A stretch of DNA of 64,000 bases from Juglans regia (lineage: Eukaryota; Streptophyta; Magnoliopsida; Fagales; Juglandaceae), in contig NC_049914.1 of assembly GCF_001411555.2 (NCBI RefSeq), positions 9,004,273 through 9,068,272 on the forward strand, read 5' to 3'. The stretch's first letter is position 1. The number at the start of each line of letters is the position of its first letter. Below the pieces are notes generated by a model, which saw only the letters and a list, made by a program, of their open reading frames with translations, searched no databases and had not been told where the DNA came from. Below are positions 10,986 to 21,590 of this stretch, one piece after another. The position numbers were made by a program, and so were the translations under genes.

Positions 10986-13900
10986 ATGGGTGTGGTGAGT
11001 GTGGTGTGCATTGCCTCTCTTATCTCGTTAATGTGGATGGCAGAAGCTAGAATCCCCGGAGTTTACTCTGGGGGTGCCTGGCAGACCGCTCATGCTACCT
11101 TCTATGGAGGCGCTGATGCCTCTGGCACAATGGGTATGTTTTCTAACCCATTTCACTGTGTTTTTCTTTTTTAAGTTCCTTTGAAACTGTAAGTTCCCGC
11201 AAGTTTTAATGGATTTTGTGAACCATTTTCACTGCATTATTTCATTACATAAGAAATAGCAGAGTCCCCTGTTTTCACTCGCCTTTTTCACCAGTCGATT
11301 CTAGTACTTTTATCATACTGGTGGATGTTCTAGTGTTGAGTTTGGCATGGAATATTAAGTTCACATTTTGCTTTGTAACGTTTGCCCAATATTTCTATCG
11401 AGTTTCGGACTGCGGTTTCATACTGACCTGGGAAATCTCCAGTAAATCCTTGTTATATTGTTCGAGATTCTATCTCCTGACCGGCTTGTTCAAGGAAACA
11501 TCAAGGACCCACCTGAAAATCTGTATTCCACGGTCCATCTTTGTAATCCCATTTTGGGTTTGAAAACTTTTTGTCATTGTCAATATTAACTAATTCAATT
11601 AAACTACAGTCTTTGTTTTGGGGAAAACTCGTATATTATCCTAGCTTGAGTGTGTGTTCTCATTTATTCTCTACAGGTGGAGCTTGTGGATACGGCAACC
11701 TCTACAGCCAAGGCTACGGCGTGAACACTGCCGCCCTGAGCACTGCACTGTTCAACAATGGCCTGAGCTGCGGTGCCTGCTTTGAGATCAAGTGCGCAAA
11801 TGACCCGTCGTGGTGCCACTCCGGCAGCCCATCAATCCTTGTCACGGCCACTAACTTTTGCCCACCAAACTATGCCCTCCCCAACGACAATGGCGGCTGG
11901 TGCAACCCTCCTCGCCCCCACTTTGACCTCGCCATGCCAATGTTCCTCAAGATTGCCGAGTACCGGGCCGGAATTGTCCCCGTCGCCTACCGCCGGTAAG
12001 CCACCTCTCTGCTATATATATATATAACTGCTAAACCTTCGTGTTATCAGTGCATGATCAGCAACGTGACCTCGTAACAAGTGCTTAACAACCATCAACA
12101 ACCATATTCATACGTGAATAAAAGTTGTAGAAAAATGTTTAGATCACAGATAGGTTTGTAAAAATAAAGTCTACAAATTTTCATTTTAATGATTTATATA
12201 AAATCTCTATCACCTAACATATAATATGACATGATAATATCAACCATATTCTACTACCTAGAAGTCAACTGTTTCCTTTTTGTTTTTCTTTATTGAGAAA
12301 ATTAACCTATAATGCTAACCAGACCCAGATGTTGGCGAATGGTAGTTAGTGGCTCGCGGATGAGGGGGTAATGGTCCATATGGGCCGGGTACTGGTGCTG
12401 AACTTTATTGCTTTTGTCAGATGGTGGGGGGCTTTTACTCAGGCCACTTAGTTACCGATATTGTTCCTCTTAATTGTCCTCCCGTTTGGTTAGTTAGAAG
12501 GGTCTCTATCTTGGGGGGACCTTCGGGCCGTTTTTTAATTTTTTGGTCGCTTTTCCGTGGTTTGTTTTTACATATCTGTTCCATATAAAATCCTAAAAGA
12601 CTAACGAAACCTATAATTTTTTCAATCTTACATAATATAATAACGTGTAAAAAATTATGCATAAATATAATATTATTCATATATATTAATTATATAAAAT
12701 GAGCACGTACAGTTAAGAATCTGTACATAGTCTTAAGGCAGGTTTGGTACATCAAACAAAACATAAAATTCTTATCTCATCTTATCATTATACCTTTTTC
12801 AAATCTCCATACAAAATATAATAAACAATTCAACTTTTTAAAATCTCATTACACCTTTTTCAAATTTCAAAACAATAATAATATTAAAATTTAATATTTT
12901 AAACTTCAAAACAAAACACAAAATTTTCATCTCACCCTTCAAACCTACCCTTAAATATTACAAATAGAATTTATATATATATATATATATAATGGGCCTC
13001 TCTTTTTGTACCTCTTGAAGCCTATGCTTTTAGGGCGTGAGTCTTGATTCTTTTTTAGCAAAGCAAAAGTCTAACCCTAGTAGGCTATTGGCTATTGTTT
13101 TTACTTTTGACCCTTTCAGTTAAGTTTTTAAGGTATTATTATATTATATTCCCTTAGAAACACTTTTACGCACAACAGTTCCAATACATGAAAGATAGGG
13201 GTACTCATAGGATTGCGCCAAGTAAGGAAACAAACGGTGTCGTTTCATGGAGTCCTTTTGAACACAATAATCTCTTTTCTTTTTCTTTTTTTCCTTTTTT
13301 TTTTACTCTTGGGTAGTGTGCCTGAACTAATCCGGAGGATCTGGACCGTTCCATAGTTTTGGGCAGGAAATCTGAGGGGACACACTGAACCATGCGCATG
13401 TTGTTGCGCTGGTGTTTCGATGTCCCATCAAGCAAAAACCAAAAGCAATCCTACAACGTTGATGAATGTGAAAAACCTGAAAAGATGGGTTTTTGATTTT
13501 CTTCACGCCCAAATTGTGCCCCACCCTAAAATCACGGACCTTTTCCCAAATGACGAAACTGACCTGACCATCTTGGACTTATTTATGCAGGGTGCCATGC
13601 CGTAAGCACGGAGGAATCAGGTTCACCATCAACGGCTTCCGTTACTTCAACTTGGTTTTGATATCCAACGTTGCAGGCTCAGGGGACATAGTGCGCGTGA
13701 GTGTGAAGGGCTCCAGGACAGGCTGGATGACCATGAGCCGCAACTGGGGCCAGAACTGGCAGTCAAATGCTGTCTTGGTCGGCCAAACGCTGTCGTTTAG
13801 AGTCACGGGGAGTGACCGCCGCACCTCTACCTCCTGGAACATTGTTCCCGCCCATTGGCAGTTTGGTCAAACATTCACCGGCAAAAATTTCAGGGTTTGA
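10986..13900 (+). CDS. Alpha-expansin (EXPA4/EXPA6-like), three exons
   Basis: Coding exons are 10986-11133, 11677-11995 and 13591-13900 (777 bp, 258 aa). All introns are GT-AG (ATGG/GTATG, CTACAG/GTGG, CCG/GTAAG, ATGCAG/GGTG). Expansins loosen plant cell walls at acidic pH without hydrolysis, acting in the apoplast. The N-terminus is a signal peptide, probably cut just before RIPG (MEA-type: AEA/RIPG). Then follow [27 protein letters not shown] and TNFCPPN, the HFDLAMPMF motif that is diagnostic of the double-psi barrel domain, and [12 protein letters not shown]. The C-terminal CBM63-like domain carries [10 protein letters not shown] and ends [14 protein letters not shown]. Length is normal for EXPA proteins. 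The three-exon structure and wording match EXPA4/6 best, but subgroup assignment needs a tree. Intron 2 (1.6 kb) carries a MITE. Confidence 0.96.
12736..12950 (+). mobile_element. Tourist-like MITE inside expansin intron 2
   Basis: Starts AGGCAGGTTTGG and ends CAAACCTACCCT, with TTA on both sides (12733-12735, 12951-12953). The core has the family words CATACAAAATATAATAAACA and TAATAATATTAAAAT. It lengthens intron 2 but leaves the splice sites alone. Confidence 0.75.
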
Positions 13901-14485
13901 TGAACCCTCCCCCCAAAAAAAGAAAGAAGTCAAGAGTCAGAGTCAACATTTTAGAATTCCCGCCATAACCTATTTACCGTTTTTACCCTTATTGGCGCCA
14001 GTTTTTAGATTGTGGTCTCTTTTTTTGACTGGGGTGTGTTGGGGACTGTGAAAGTATTGTTGTTGTTGGAGCAATAAGTGAGTGTGGAAATTACTAAATT
14101 AGGGAGTGTTTTTTTTTTTTTTTAAGTAGGGGGAAAAAACAGTGGGTGGGTCTTTTTGGGGAGGGAAGGGTGTGAAGGATGCAAGTGTAACTTTATGTAA
14201 GGTGAAAAAAAAAAGGGCAAAAGGGGGAGGAAAATTGTTAAGTTTAAAGGCTGAGGCGGCTGCACAAGATTGCAGCCCGCAGCTTATAATGTTAGTATTT
14301 TTCTATATAGCATGGTCATGATATTAAGTATTATTTGGGGAAGTGTATTGTACTAACTTGAATATATTTGAATTAGAAAAGTATTTGGTTTGCTTCATTA
14401 AATTAATGATTTCTTGAGATCTAATTTTTTGAGTTGGTGATATATTGATATGGATGTCTTACTCTTTTTGACACGGTATTCAATA

Positions 14486-14557
14486 ACAAAGTCTTGATTC
14501 ATTCTTAAGAATATAAAGAAGACAAAGTCTTGATTCATTCTTAAGAATATAAAGAAG
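14486..14557 (+). repeat. Perfect 36-bp tandem duplication
   Basis: ACAAAGTCTTGATTCATTCT plus 16 more bases is repeated exactly at 14486-14521 and 14522-14557. Confidence 0.9.
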
Positions 14558-16098
14558 ACGCTCCAATCTCGATACATTCCAAGCACTTTTAAAGTATGTT
14601 AAAATCTCAAATTTATCTTAATTTATTATTATAATTTTTTTAAATTTTAACATAAAATATAATAAATAATTTAATTTTTTTAAATCTTAAAATAATAATA
14701 ATATTAAAAAATAATATTTTATTTAATTTTTAATTTTCATTTCAACTTAACTGAATTCAATTTAAAATTCAAACGCAATCTTAGAATTAAAATTACCATC
14801 ATTTTCATTTTTTCAAATAAGAACATCTTGCCACTTTTTGTGCCAGTCAAGAAATGAATCAAATGATTAGCTTTTCGAAAACCACAAGCCTATCCAAGAG
14901 TGAAATATCCCATTCCGCGCTTCGTAAAGTGTTTAATGATGCGTTTGTAATCGCTTATGTGTACTAAAAAAGGATGCACTACGTTCAACCCCCTTTCCAA
15001 TAGATGAGATTAGGTTGAAATGGCTTGCTTTCATTAACGTTCAGTGAAGGTAATACGGCATTCTTTTATCTTTAACAAAGGCTTCTTAGTCATTGAGTAC
15101 TCGTTATGAAGAGAACCACCCTCATCCCAGTTATCATACTAGAAAGAGATGTTTCCATGTAACATCCGCCTAGTGGCTACTTGGATTCAAAACGTTTGCA
15201 TTTAAAGACACCCTGAAAGTTCTTTCTAGCTGCGCCACACCCAATTGGGGTTGATTAGATATGAACATGCATATACGGCATGGGAGAAAGATAAAAAAAG
15301 AGATGAAATGACTTGTGAAGAAGTTGGAGTTTGTTTCAAAGAGGATATTTGCATGTCACAGTCAAACACTCGAGGGAGAGATTTTTATTTTGTATGCATA
15401 TACAGAAAAGTCCGCAATATAACAATTTACATAGGATGGTAATGGTACGAAACGAGGGAAGTTGCATTCGACAGCAATATCTTAGTAAAGGGTCTTCATT
15501 TTATCAACACTAATGCGGGAAACTTCCGTTGCATGTATGAAGTAGGTTTTCAAGAAAGCACATTCTCACACCTTACCAAACAAATAACTACGCACCCCTC
15601 CCCTTCCCCCCAACAACGTGGGTACTTGCATGGATTTGGTCATTTGGGTGAAAGATAGGACTATGCAATACATCTTCCGGAAACCTTTATTGATTAGAAT
15701 TTCATTGGCAACTTCACCCGTTGCTCCATCGTCCAAGAGAAGATTAGGGCGTACCATCACCAATATTCTTCACATGTAGTGTGTCATCCTCCACTTTGGT
15801 GGGAAACTTCCAAGGATTTTCTCAGATGCTTCATATCCTTCGACCATCCCAATTTCAAATGATTTAGATTTCCAATGTATTTGTAATGCAAGAAAGAAAA
15901 AAGATACAAAAAAAATAAAAATAAAATAAAAGCATTTCAATTTATTGGATATCGAAACCATACTATTTTTTGGGTGCATTTTTAGGATTAAAGAAAACAT
16001 ATTTATATCTAGGACATGTATAGCTTTTCTTATTGACATGTACCGGTAAAGCTGCAAATACAATTGACACCCAATTTGAACGACGGGCACAAACAACA

Positions 16099-16125
16099 TG
16101 TGTGTGTGTGTGTGTGTGTGTGTGT
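16099..16125 (+). repeat. (TG)n microsatellite
   Basis: Uninterrupted TG dinucleotides, about 13 units. Confidence 0.95.
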
Positions 16126-17560
16126 TGTAATATCTTTCAAGCAACAAATGCCAACGCTTTTAAGTAAAAATGAGTCACATCAATGCAATTGCACGCAACC
16201 AAAGTAGAGCACATGGGTGGGGTTGGGGTTTGTTAGTGGCGCTGCTCACATGTGGGCAGAAAGTTGAGTTGTTCTCCTTCTCTCCTTTGTTTTGTTTAGT
16301 TCAGGAGACAAATATCTTTGGATCCCAATACTACTACCTGAAAAAGGTAACAACAAGGTAGGGCTTTGGATTCCTTGCGCAAACCCCTACTCCTCATCCT
16401 GTTCGTTCTCAATCTTTGGGGTGTGATGTGAGCCCCCCACGCCAGAATATTCCCTTCACATGAGAGTGTGTGAGAGATTCTATGGGACCATAACGGATAT
16501 GAACTATGGATCTCTAAACAAATGGAAGTAAATGAAGGTTTATCACACAAAATGCTACGATGATAATTTACATATCTCCTGTGTTTGTCACATTATAATC
16601 ACTCTCCATATCGGAGATAATATGATGATTCGTCCTAAAGTCATTGGTTTGTTGGGTAAGTGGTGCGTGGTCTAGAAAAGCCCATACAGCAGGCCCATAA
16701 ATCCGGTCAAGAGCCCAGTATGTACAAAAAGATAGGAGTTATGAAGTATATGCTTAATGGAAACATCACACACAAGATAAGTGTACAAAAGGCCCTGAAA
16801 ATAGTTTCTGAGATCGAAGATAACGGATCTCACGATGCTTACACCTCTGCCGGCCGGCATCATGTATAAGCAAGTGATTATGTAATTAGAAAGCGAGTGC
16901 ATGTGTCCATATAACCTGTAACATTGCAATGCCTAGTCCAAACTAAAGAACACAAGCATCTTCCATCGGTACTCCATCCATTATAGTTTTGTCTTTATCA
17001 AAATACAGGCACATCAAGCAAAAGAAAATTTCTGAAAGTTTCTTTATATGCAGGTATGCATGAGACGGACTACTAGCAGCCAGATATAACTGAAACCTCT
17101 AGGAGCACCACATCCACTATGCTTCAGTAAAGGATGAACCGGCCACAGATCCTGAAAATGTATATATTAGAATAGAAATAGCATGAAATGTCGAAATTAA
17201 TGACAACAATTGAATTATGTGCTGTATAAGTCATATATGCCAAGTATAAAGTTGGACATTAGGTGTGATGAAGCTTCAATTAGAACATCAGTCTGGATGA
17301 CTTGATGCCAACCAGCATCTATGTACTGGCACAGATTACTTGCATAATGACGAATTAATACCAAATGTTGACATGAAAACTGGCTGTCATTGATCCAGGC
17401 AACTAAACAACCAAATGTTTCCTACCTTATTATCCGGGGTTGTCCCATTTCTAACCATAACTAGACAGAATCCAACAAGTAAAAAGCATTAGAACTGTAA
17501 CCTGTATATGTCATGTTAAACACTCTCCATCGTAGCACTTACAAATTACAATGCATATCT

Positions 17561-18695
17561 TCAGCGCGACCTCTGTTTAAGCAATCTCCACTTCTCCAGG
17601 ATGTGGAGTACTCCTTCCTCTAATGTTGCTTTCCTTCCTTCCTTGAAATTCCACAGCTCCGGTACAATGTACCTTCTTCCTCTTGGATTGTATTCATTCA
17701 CCTCCTTCAAGGCTGTAGTCACTGCCGCGTAAACTTCATCACCAAACTCATTCTTCAACTTTTCATCTTCTTCATTAATTACTTCCTGTACAGCAACATC
17801 CAACTCAAACCACCATATGACTTAAATGGAAAAATATTAGGATGATGTAGTATTAGTCAAAATAGAAAGTGGTAGGGGTGAACTTGTGTGCATGAGCTCA
17901 TGTCACAGGTTCGATTCTCCATGGGATCAAACTGCAATTTAAGTGGGAGGCCATGGCGGTGGGTTGCGGTGCTAGTCTCCCCAAGGGTTTAGGTTTCATG
18001 GGTGAGGCCTAAGGGCTCTGCCATGGGGTGGTTCCCCGTCATAAAAATAAAAAAAATAAAAACACTAACAGAAACTATATCAAAAGAGGAAAATTGTCGA
18101 AAATTTACAAGCCAAGAGAGCCTAAGGCTTCGTTTGGTTACTAAACATCTCTCAACTCATCATTACAACTTTTTCAAATTTCAATACAAAATATAATAAA
18201 CAATTCAATTTTTTTAAATTTTAAAATAATAATAATATTAAAAAATAATATTTTAATAATATTTTATCATCTCAACTCAACTTAATTCAACTCATTTCAA
18301 CATCCAAACGCAACCTAAGACAATCTTAATGAAGTTACGACAAAGAGAACATCTTCTACCACCCACACAAAAAATATGGGCCTTCCTTTATATCAGCATA
18401 AGCAGAGATTGAGGTGGGTACGTTGCATGCTTAAAAAAAATATTCACATGAATTGTTCCATTATCACATATAGGCATACCTCACTAAACCGGCCTCTTTC
18501 ATCTACGATGATCTTAAAGGGATGCCAGCTAGGATCTCTAAGATAGTCCTCCCATTGTGAATGCAGCACCATAGCTTTCTCAGCTGCTTCTTCCTGGGGA
18601 AATTTTCTCATGGTTGCAGTTGTGAATGGTATGATGTCAAGCTTGCCCATTCTCTTGACACCAATATTAGCACGGGCTGTCACTTCTCTCAATCC
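17561..18695 (-). CDS. Duplicated XH-domain exon pair (alternative 3' terminal exons or headless relic)
   Basis: Two open exons, 18695-18480 (72 codons) and 17785-17561 (74 codons plus stop). The acceptor TTCACAG precedes GGATTGAGAG, the donor is GAG/GTATGC, and the second acceptor is TGTACAG. Translation starts GLREVTARANIGVKRMGKLD, passes WEDYLRDPSWHPFKI and ends LLKQRSR, a complete XH domain (the dimerisation domain of FDM/IDN2 proteins). There is no start codon, XS domain or coiled coil of its own. Both exon phases are 0, so the donor at 25460 of the upstream gene could splice here in frame. Compared with copy 2, changes include MGEL to MGKL, DIKP to DIIP, loss of three residues in KNLKNEF, PSGRY to PRGRRY and two K to E changes near the C-terminus. 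No stops or frameshifts. Transcription is not shown, so this could equally be a young pseudogene. Confidence 0.7.
17871..18062 (+). mobile_element. tRNA-derived SINE (copy in duplicated segment 1)
   Basis: Contains a pol III B-box-like GGTTCGATTCTCC (17908-17920), a GC-richer body than its surroundings (GGGAGGCCATGGCGGTGGG) and an A-rich tail (CATAAAAATAAAAAAAATAA). The A box is poor. The same element is at 23171-23359, so it predates the duplication. Confidence 0.6.
18126..18315 (+). mobile_element. Tourist-like MITE, present only in duplicate copy 1
   Basis: Starts GGCTTCGTTTGG, ends CCAAACGCAACC, and is flanked by TAA on both sides (18123-18125, 18316-18318). Copy 2 of the duplication has the uninterrupted site GAGAGCCTAGGACAATC (about 23414-23430), which confirms the element boundaries and the 3-bp target duplication. 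Confidence 0.93.
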
Positions 18696-19502
18696 CTGTG
18701 AAGCAAATAAATCAGACTTTCCAGCAAAGGACAAGCATTTCCATATTAGAAAATAAACAGATATGAACAATAAAAAAACTATGCAAAAAACAAAAATTGT
18801 TGATACTACAAAGTTCAAGAACAATATGATCAGGACATCACATTCTCTCCTTATGTACATAGAGCAAAACAAGAATGTATAAGATGTCGACTCATCTCCA
18901 ATTGAGGCCTAGCAAACCAGTACCATTGAGTTCAAAACAAAACACTGATAATGGTCCGCTGACACAGTTTAGATGTTTATCCATGCTGTCTCAAACGTCT
19001 CAGGGGACCAATTCTTCCATTTACAAAATATAGTTGTAAGCTAGCAGACATTGATAGACATACAAGTGGATTAATTCTTCCATTTACAGAATATGATAAT
19101 GAAAGTAAACAAAAAACGTGACTTTCAGGAAAACAAATAAAAGAATCTCAATAACAAGTCTTAAATTCAACGATTGATGCATTTAATAAAACATGGAGAT
19201 AACAAAATCATATCTGGAAAAATCCAAATGTAGGTCCAAATTTATGTTCCATTGATAATTGGCTTGTAAGGCAAGTAACCGTTTATAATGTAAAAAATAT
19301 ACAGAGCATGTAAAGGCAAAATTATTTTACTCGGTAGATTACTTGTTCATCATCTTTAGGGAAAAAAATGAAGCTCATTGCCAGCCCTATTCTGCAAATT
19401 GAACTAAGGAGTAACTGCTTTGCAATGCAGGTGTAATGCAATTACTAAGAAGGTTATTTTCTGTTTTGTAGGTAAACAAAAATTTTATTGACATTACAGA
19501 AT

Positions 19503-19676
19503 GAGTAATTCTACATACAACCGTGAAGTGCGTAACCGCCGCGTAATCGCTTTGAAAAAGAGTGGGGTCCACTATTAAAAAATTAATTTTTTTCATGTGA
19601 GTCCTATGCTTTATTCATTTTTTTCAAAGCGATTACGCGGCGGTTACGCAATTCACGGTTGTAAGTATTTTTTCTC
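19503..19676. mobile_element. Mutator-like foldback MITE, present only in duplicate copy 1
   Basis: The 174-bp element has inverted ends about 57 bp long that are nearly identical. The best-conserved part is GCGTAACCGCCGCGTAATCG at 19531-19550 and its complement near 19628-19649. It is flanked by the 9-bp direct repeat TTACAGAAT (19494-19502 and 19677-19685). Copy 2 has one ATACAGAAT at the equivalent place and no insert. Long terminal inverted repeats plus a 9-bp target duplication are the Mutator-superfamily signature. A decayed relative lies at about 32080-32247. Confidence 0.85.
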
Positions 19677-19870
19677 TTACAGAATAGGTATAGCCCAAGT
19701 ACATGGGGTGTATACAAGAGACAATAGCTAGTTAAGAAGTAGAAGTAGATACAAGGAAATCTTGAAAGTTTAGTCCATTGAAATCAATAGCTATCCAAAG
19801 GAACAAAGTGTTGAAAAAGAGGCATTTACGTTAATCCAATGTCCTTTCTTGATCTTCAAAACGACCATTC

Positions 19871-19933
19871 CTTTTTCTGGTTTATTAGCTTTCTTAGTAT
19901 CAATTACTAAGAAAGCTAATAAACCAGAAAAAG
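19871..19933. repeat. Perfect 29-bp palindrome with 5-nt loop
   Basis: The left arm (19871-19899, starts CTTTTTCTGGTTTATTAGCT) is exactly complementary to the right arm (19905-19933). In the duplicate at 24770-24832 the arms have each picked up different changes, so the structure is imperfect there. No terminator or gene assignment is made. Confidence 0.9.
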
Positions 19934-20165
19934 AAAACCAAAATAATTGACCGACTCAAGGACCCCATGCTGTCAATATTTTGACTGTGTAGTGAACAAC
20001 TCCACCAAAAAATATGTCTAATCGGTCCGCTATAAGAACAAACAAAGCTCCACAAACCCAACAAAGTGTGCCCACTTACTTTGCTAAAACAATTTCTTTT
20101 GCCTTTCATTAATATTTATTTTATTTTGGAACGTTCATGGCAAAACAAAGTTTTAGATTAGGTTA

Positions 20166-20369
20166 GGCCTGGTTGGTTACACAAATGAAACCATCTCATC
20201 TCATCTCATCTAATCATTACAACTTTTTTAAATTTCTACAAAGAATATTATAAAAAATTCAATTTTTTCAAATTTTAAAATAAAAGTAATATTAAAAAAA
20301 TATATTCTAACAATATTATATTCAAATTTTAATTTTTATCTCATCTCATCTGTATAACAAAACAAGGCC
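20166..20369 (+). mobile_element. Tourist-like MITE with TTA target duplication
   Basis: Starts GGCCTGGTTGGTTACAC, ends CAAAACAAGGCC, and is flanked by TTA (20163-20165, 20370-20372). The related segment at 41715-41910 has the same flanks without the insert (GATTAGGGTTAGTGTTT), which is an empty site. Confidence 0.88.
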
Positions 20370-20372
20370 TTA

Positions 20373-21287
20373 GTATTTTTTTAGCTTATAAATGAGAGAT
20401 ATTAGAAAATTTTGAATATAAGAAATTTAATAAATAACTCTACATTAACTTAATAGTTTGATATATACAAAAAACAATTATAGGAAGACAAGTTCGTACA
20501 TCCTTGTGCACCCTCATCTACTTGGCATGCCACCCACAAAAAGAAGCGGCGCATTTTGTACTTGTAAAATCGGTTCATTTTAGATAGAATTTTGCTAGGT
20601 ACAACAGGTGTGTAACTGGTTGTTGTCAGCATAAAATTTAAAAAAAAAAAAGGAAAAGAAAAGCAATCGGCTGAAACTTTGGAATTTGATGTATTTTGTT
20701 TCTTCTCCACTCACTATGCCCACTACCTCCGGAAGCTCCAAACGCTCCAGAGGCCTCAGTGGAAATTTCAATTCCATAGTGCACCAATGCCTCTAAAAGC
20801 TCCCGACTGCCAACAACAAGTTCACCTAAAACTGCAATGCCCACACCTTTAACAGCAAGTTCAATATCGATGACCTTAGATCTGGTCACACCATGTCCGA
20901 TAAGCTCCTCCCAAGCGACAGACAACCCGGGCAAGCCCAGTCATGGCCACGAAGACGACCATAGATTAAATGGCTATGCCAATAAAATATTTGTTAGTAT
21001 TATAAAATATAATTATTTTTTTTCGCTCATCTCTTGTGGTGAACTTTGCATTCTAGAATCTTGCATTCCACAAAACATACCGATGCCTGATTTGATTCTT
21101 GGATCTTTTACACCGAATGAGAACCAAATGATGAAAAGGTAACCTTGATCCTTAAAATTCACATCATAATTATTTTATTTCTAAAAAAAAATCTATAAAA
21201 ATAAGGAGTTATTTCATATTCCAATTTATACTCTACATAAGAAAAACAATCAAATGCCCATCATCACCAAGACAAATTATATTATTC
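20373..21287. other. Spacer between the two duplicates; unrecognised - strand frame
   Basis: The flanks of the MITE continue to about 20450 and match 41825-41905. On the - strand, about 20934-20700 is a more GC-rich open stretch, reading MPGLSVAWEELIGHG and VIDIELAVKGVGIAVLGELV, ending in a Gly/Ser-rich run. Its composition looks protein-like. I do not recognise the family and see no splice context, so I do not call it a gene. Confidence 0.3.
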
Positions 21288-21590
21288 CTATTTCTTTCCA
21301 CGAATTATTGGTGTATGGATAGCCAAAGGCAACTTTTGGGCAATCTTCAATGCCCTCTTGTGAAGTTCGTCATTTAAAGCAGATAATCCCATTTCTCCTA
21401 TAGTCATCATCCACAAATATGGCAATGAAACAAAAGGCACTTGGAGATCATTAGCAATCTTAGAAATCATATGAGTTATAGTAGAGGATTGTGGATCAAT
21501 TATCGCCACTACGCCTTTCTCAAGTAACCGAAAAGCTGCCAAAGAAAAGAGATTCGAAGGGAGGCAGAGGTCTTCTTCAACTACGAACAC
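21288..21590 (-). pseudogene. Fragment of a glutamate receptor-like (GLR) ligand-binding region
   Basis: The - strand frame reads AFRLLEKGVVAIIDPQSS and then ISKIANDLQVPFVSL. This matches the N-terminal ANF/periplasmic-binding-like domain of plant GLR channels, where the usual text is close to 'VVAIIGPQSSGIAHVIS'. Further on, GLSALNDELHKRALKIAQKLPL recalls the GLR stretch around 'NGISALGDELAEKRCKISYK', but the piece between the two is shorter than in real GLRs. Only about 90 residues of a protein near 900 aa are present, with no pore, transmembrane helices or second lobe. It is therefore a truncated, internally deleted relic that lies between the two XH duplicates. Subgroup not assigned. Confidence 0.7.

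Larger units (their letters stand above)
13901..16549. other. Expansin 3' flank and intergenic region
   Basis: G/T-rich 3' flank to about 14300. A MITE-core remnant at about 14592-14783 ends AATTCAAACGCAATCTTAGAATT. A 36-bp tandem duplication (14486-14557) and a TG microsatellite (16099-16125) are listed separately. No convincing gene. The open frames at 15245-16550 show no family motif. Confidence 0.45.
16551..20000 (-). repeat. Segmental duplication, distal copy (copy 1) of the XS/XH gene 3' half
   Basis: Direct repeat of 21898-24899. It begins AATGCTACGATGAT and fades after GACTGTGTAGTGAACAACT. It contains the two XH exons, their intron and acceptor, part of the preceding intron and the 3' flank of the XS/XH gene, but no XS or coiled-coil exons. 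Relative to copy 2 it carries two extra mobile elements (18126-18315 and 19503-19676) and about 107 bp near 17295-17400 that copy 2 lacks. Copy 2 has about 60 bp near 21953-22013 missing here. The rest aligns closely. Confidence 0.93.

Noticed and set aside
11773..12027. Alternative frame overlapping expansin exon 2
   Set aside because: A shadow of the expansin coding sequence in another frame; it breaks at the intron.
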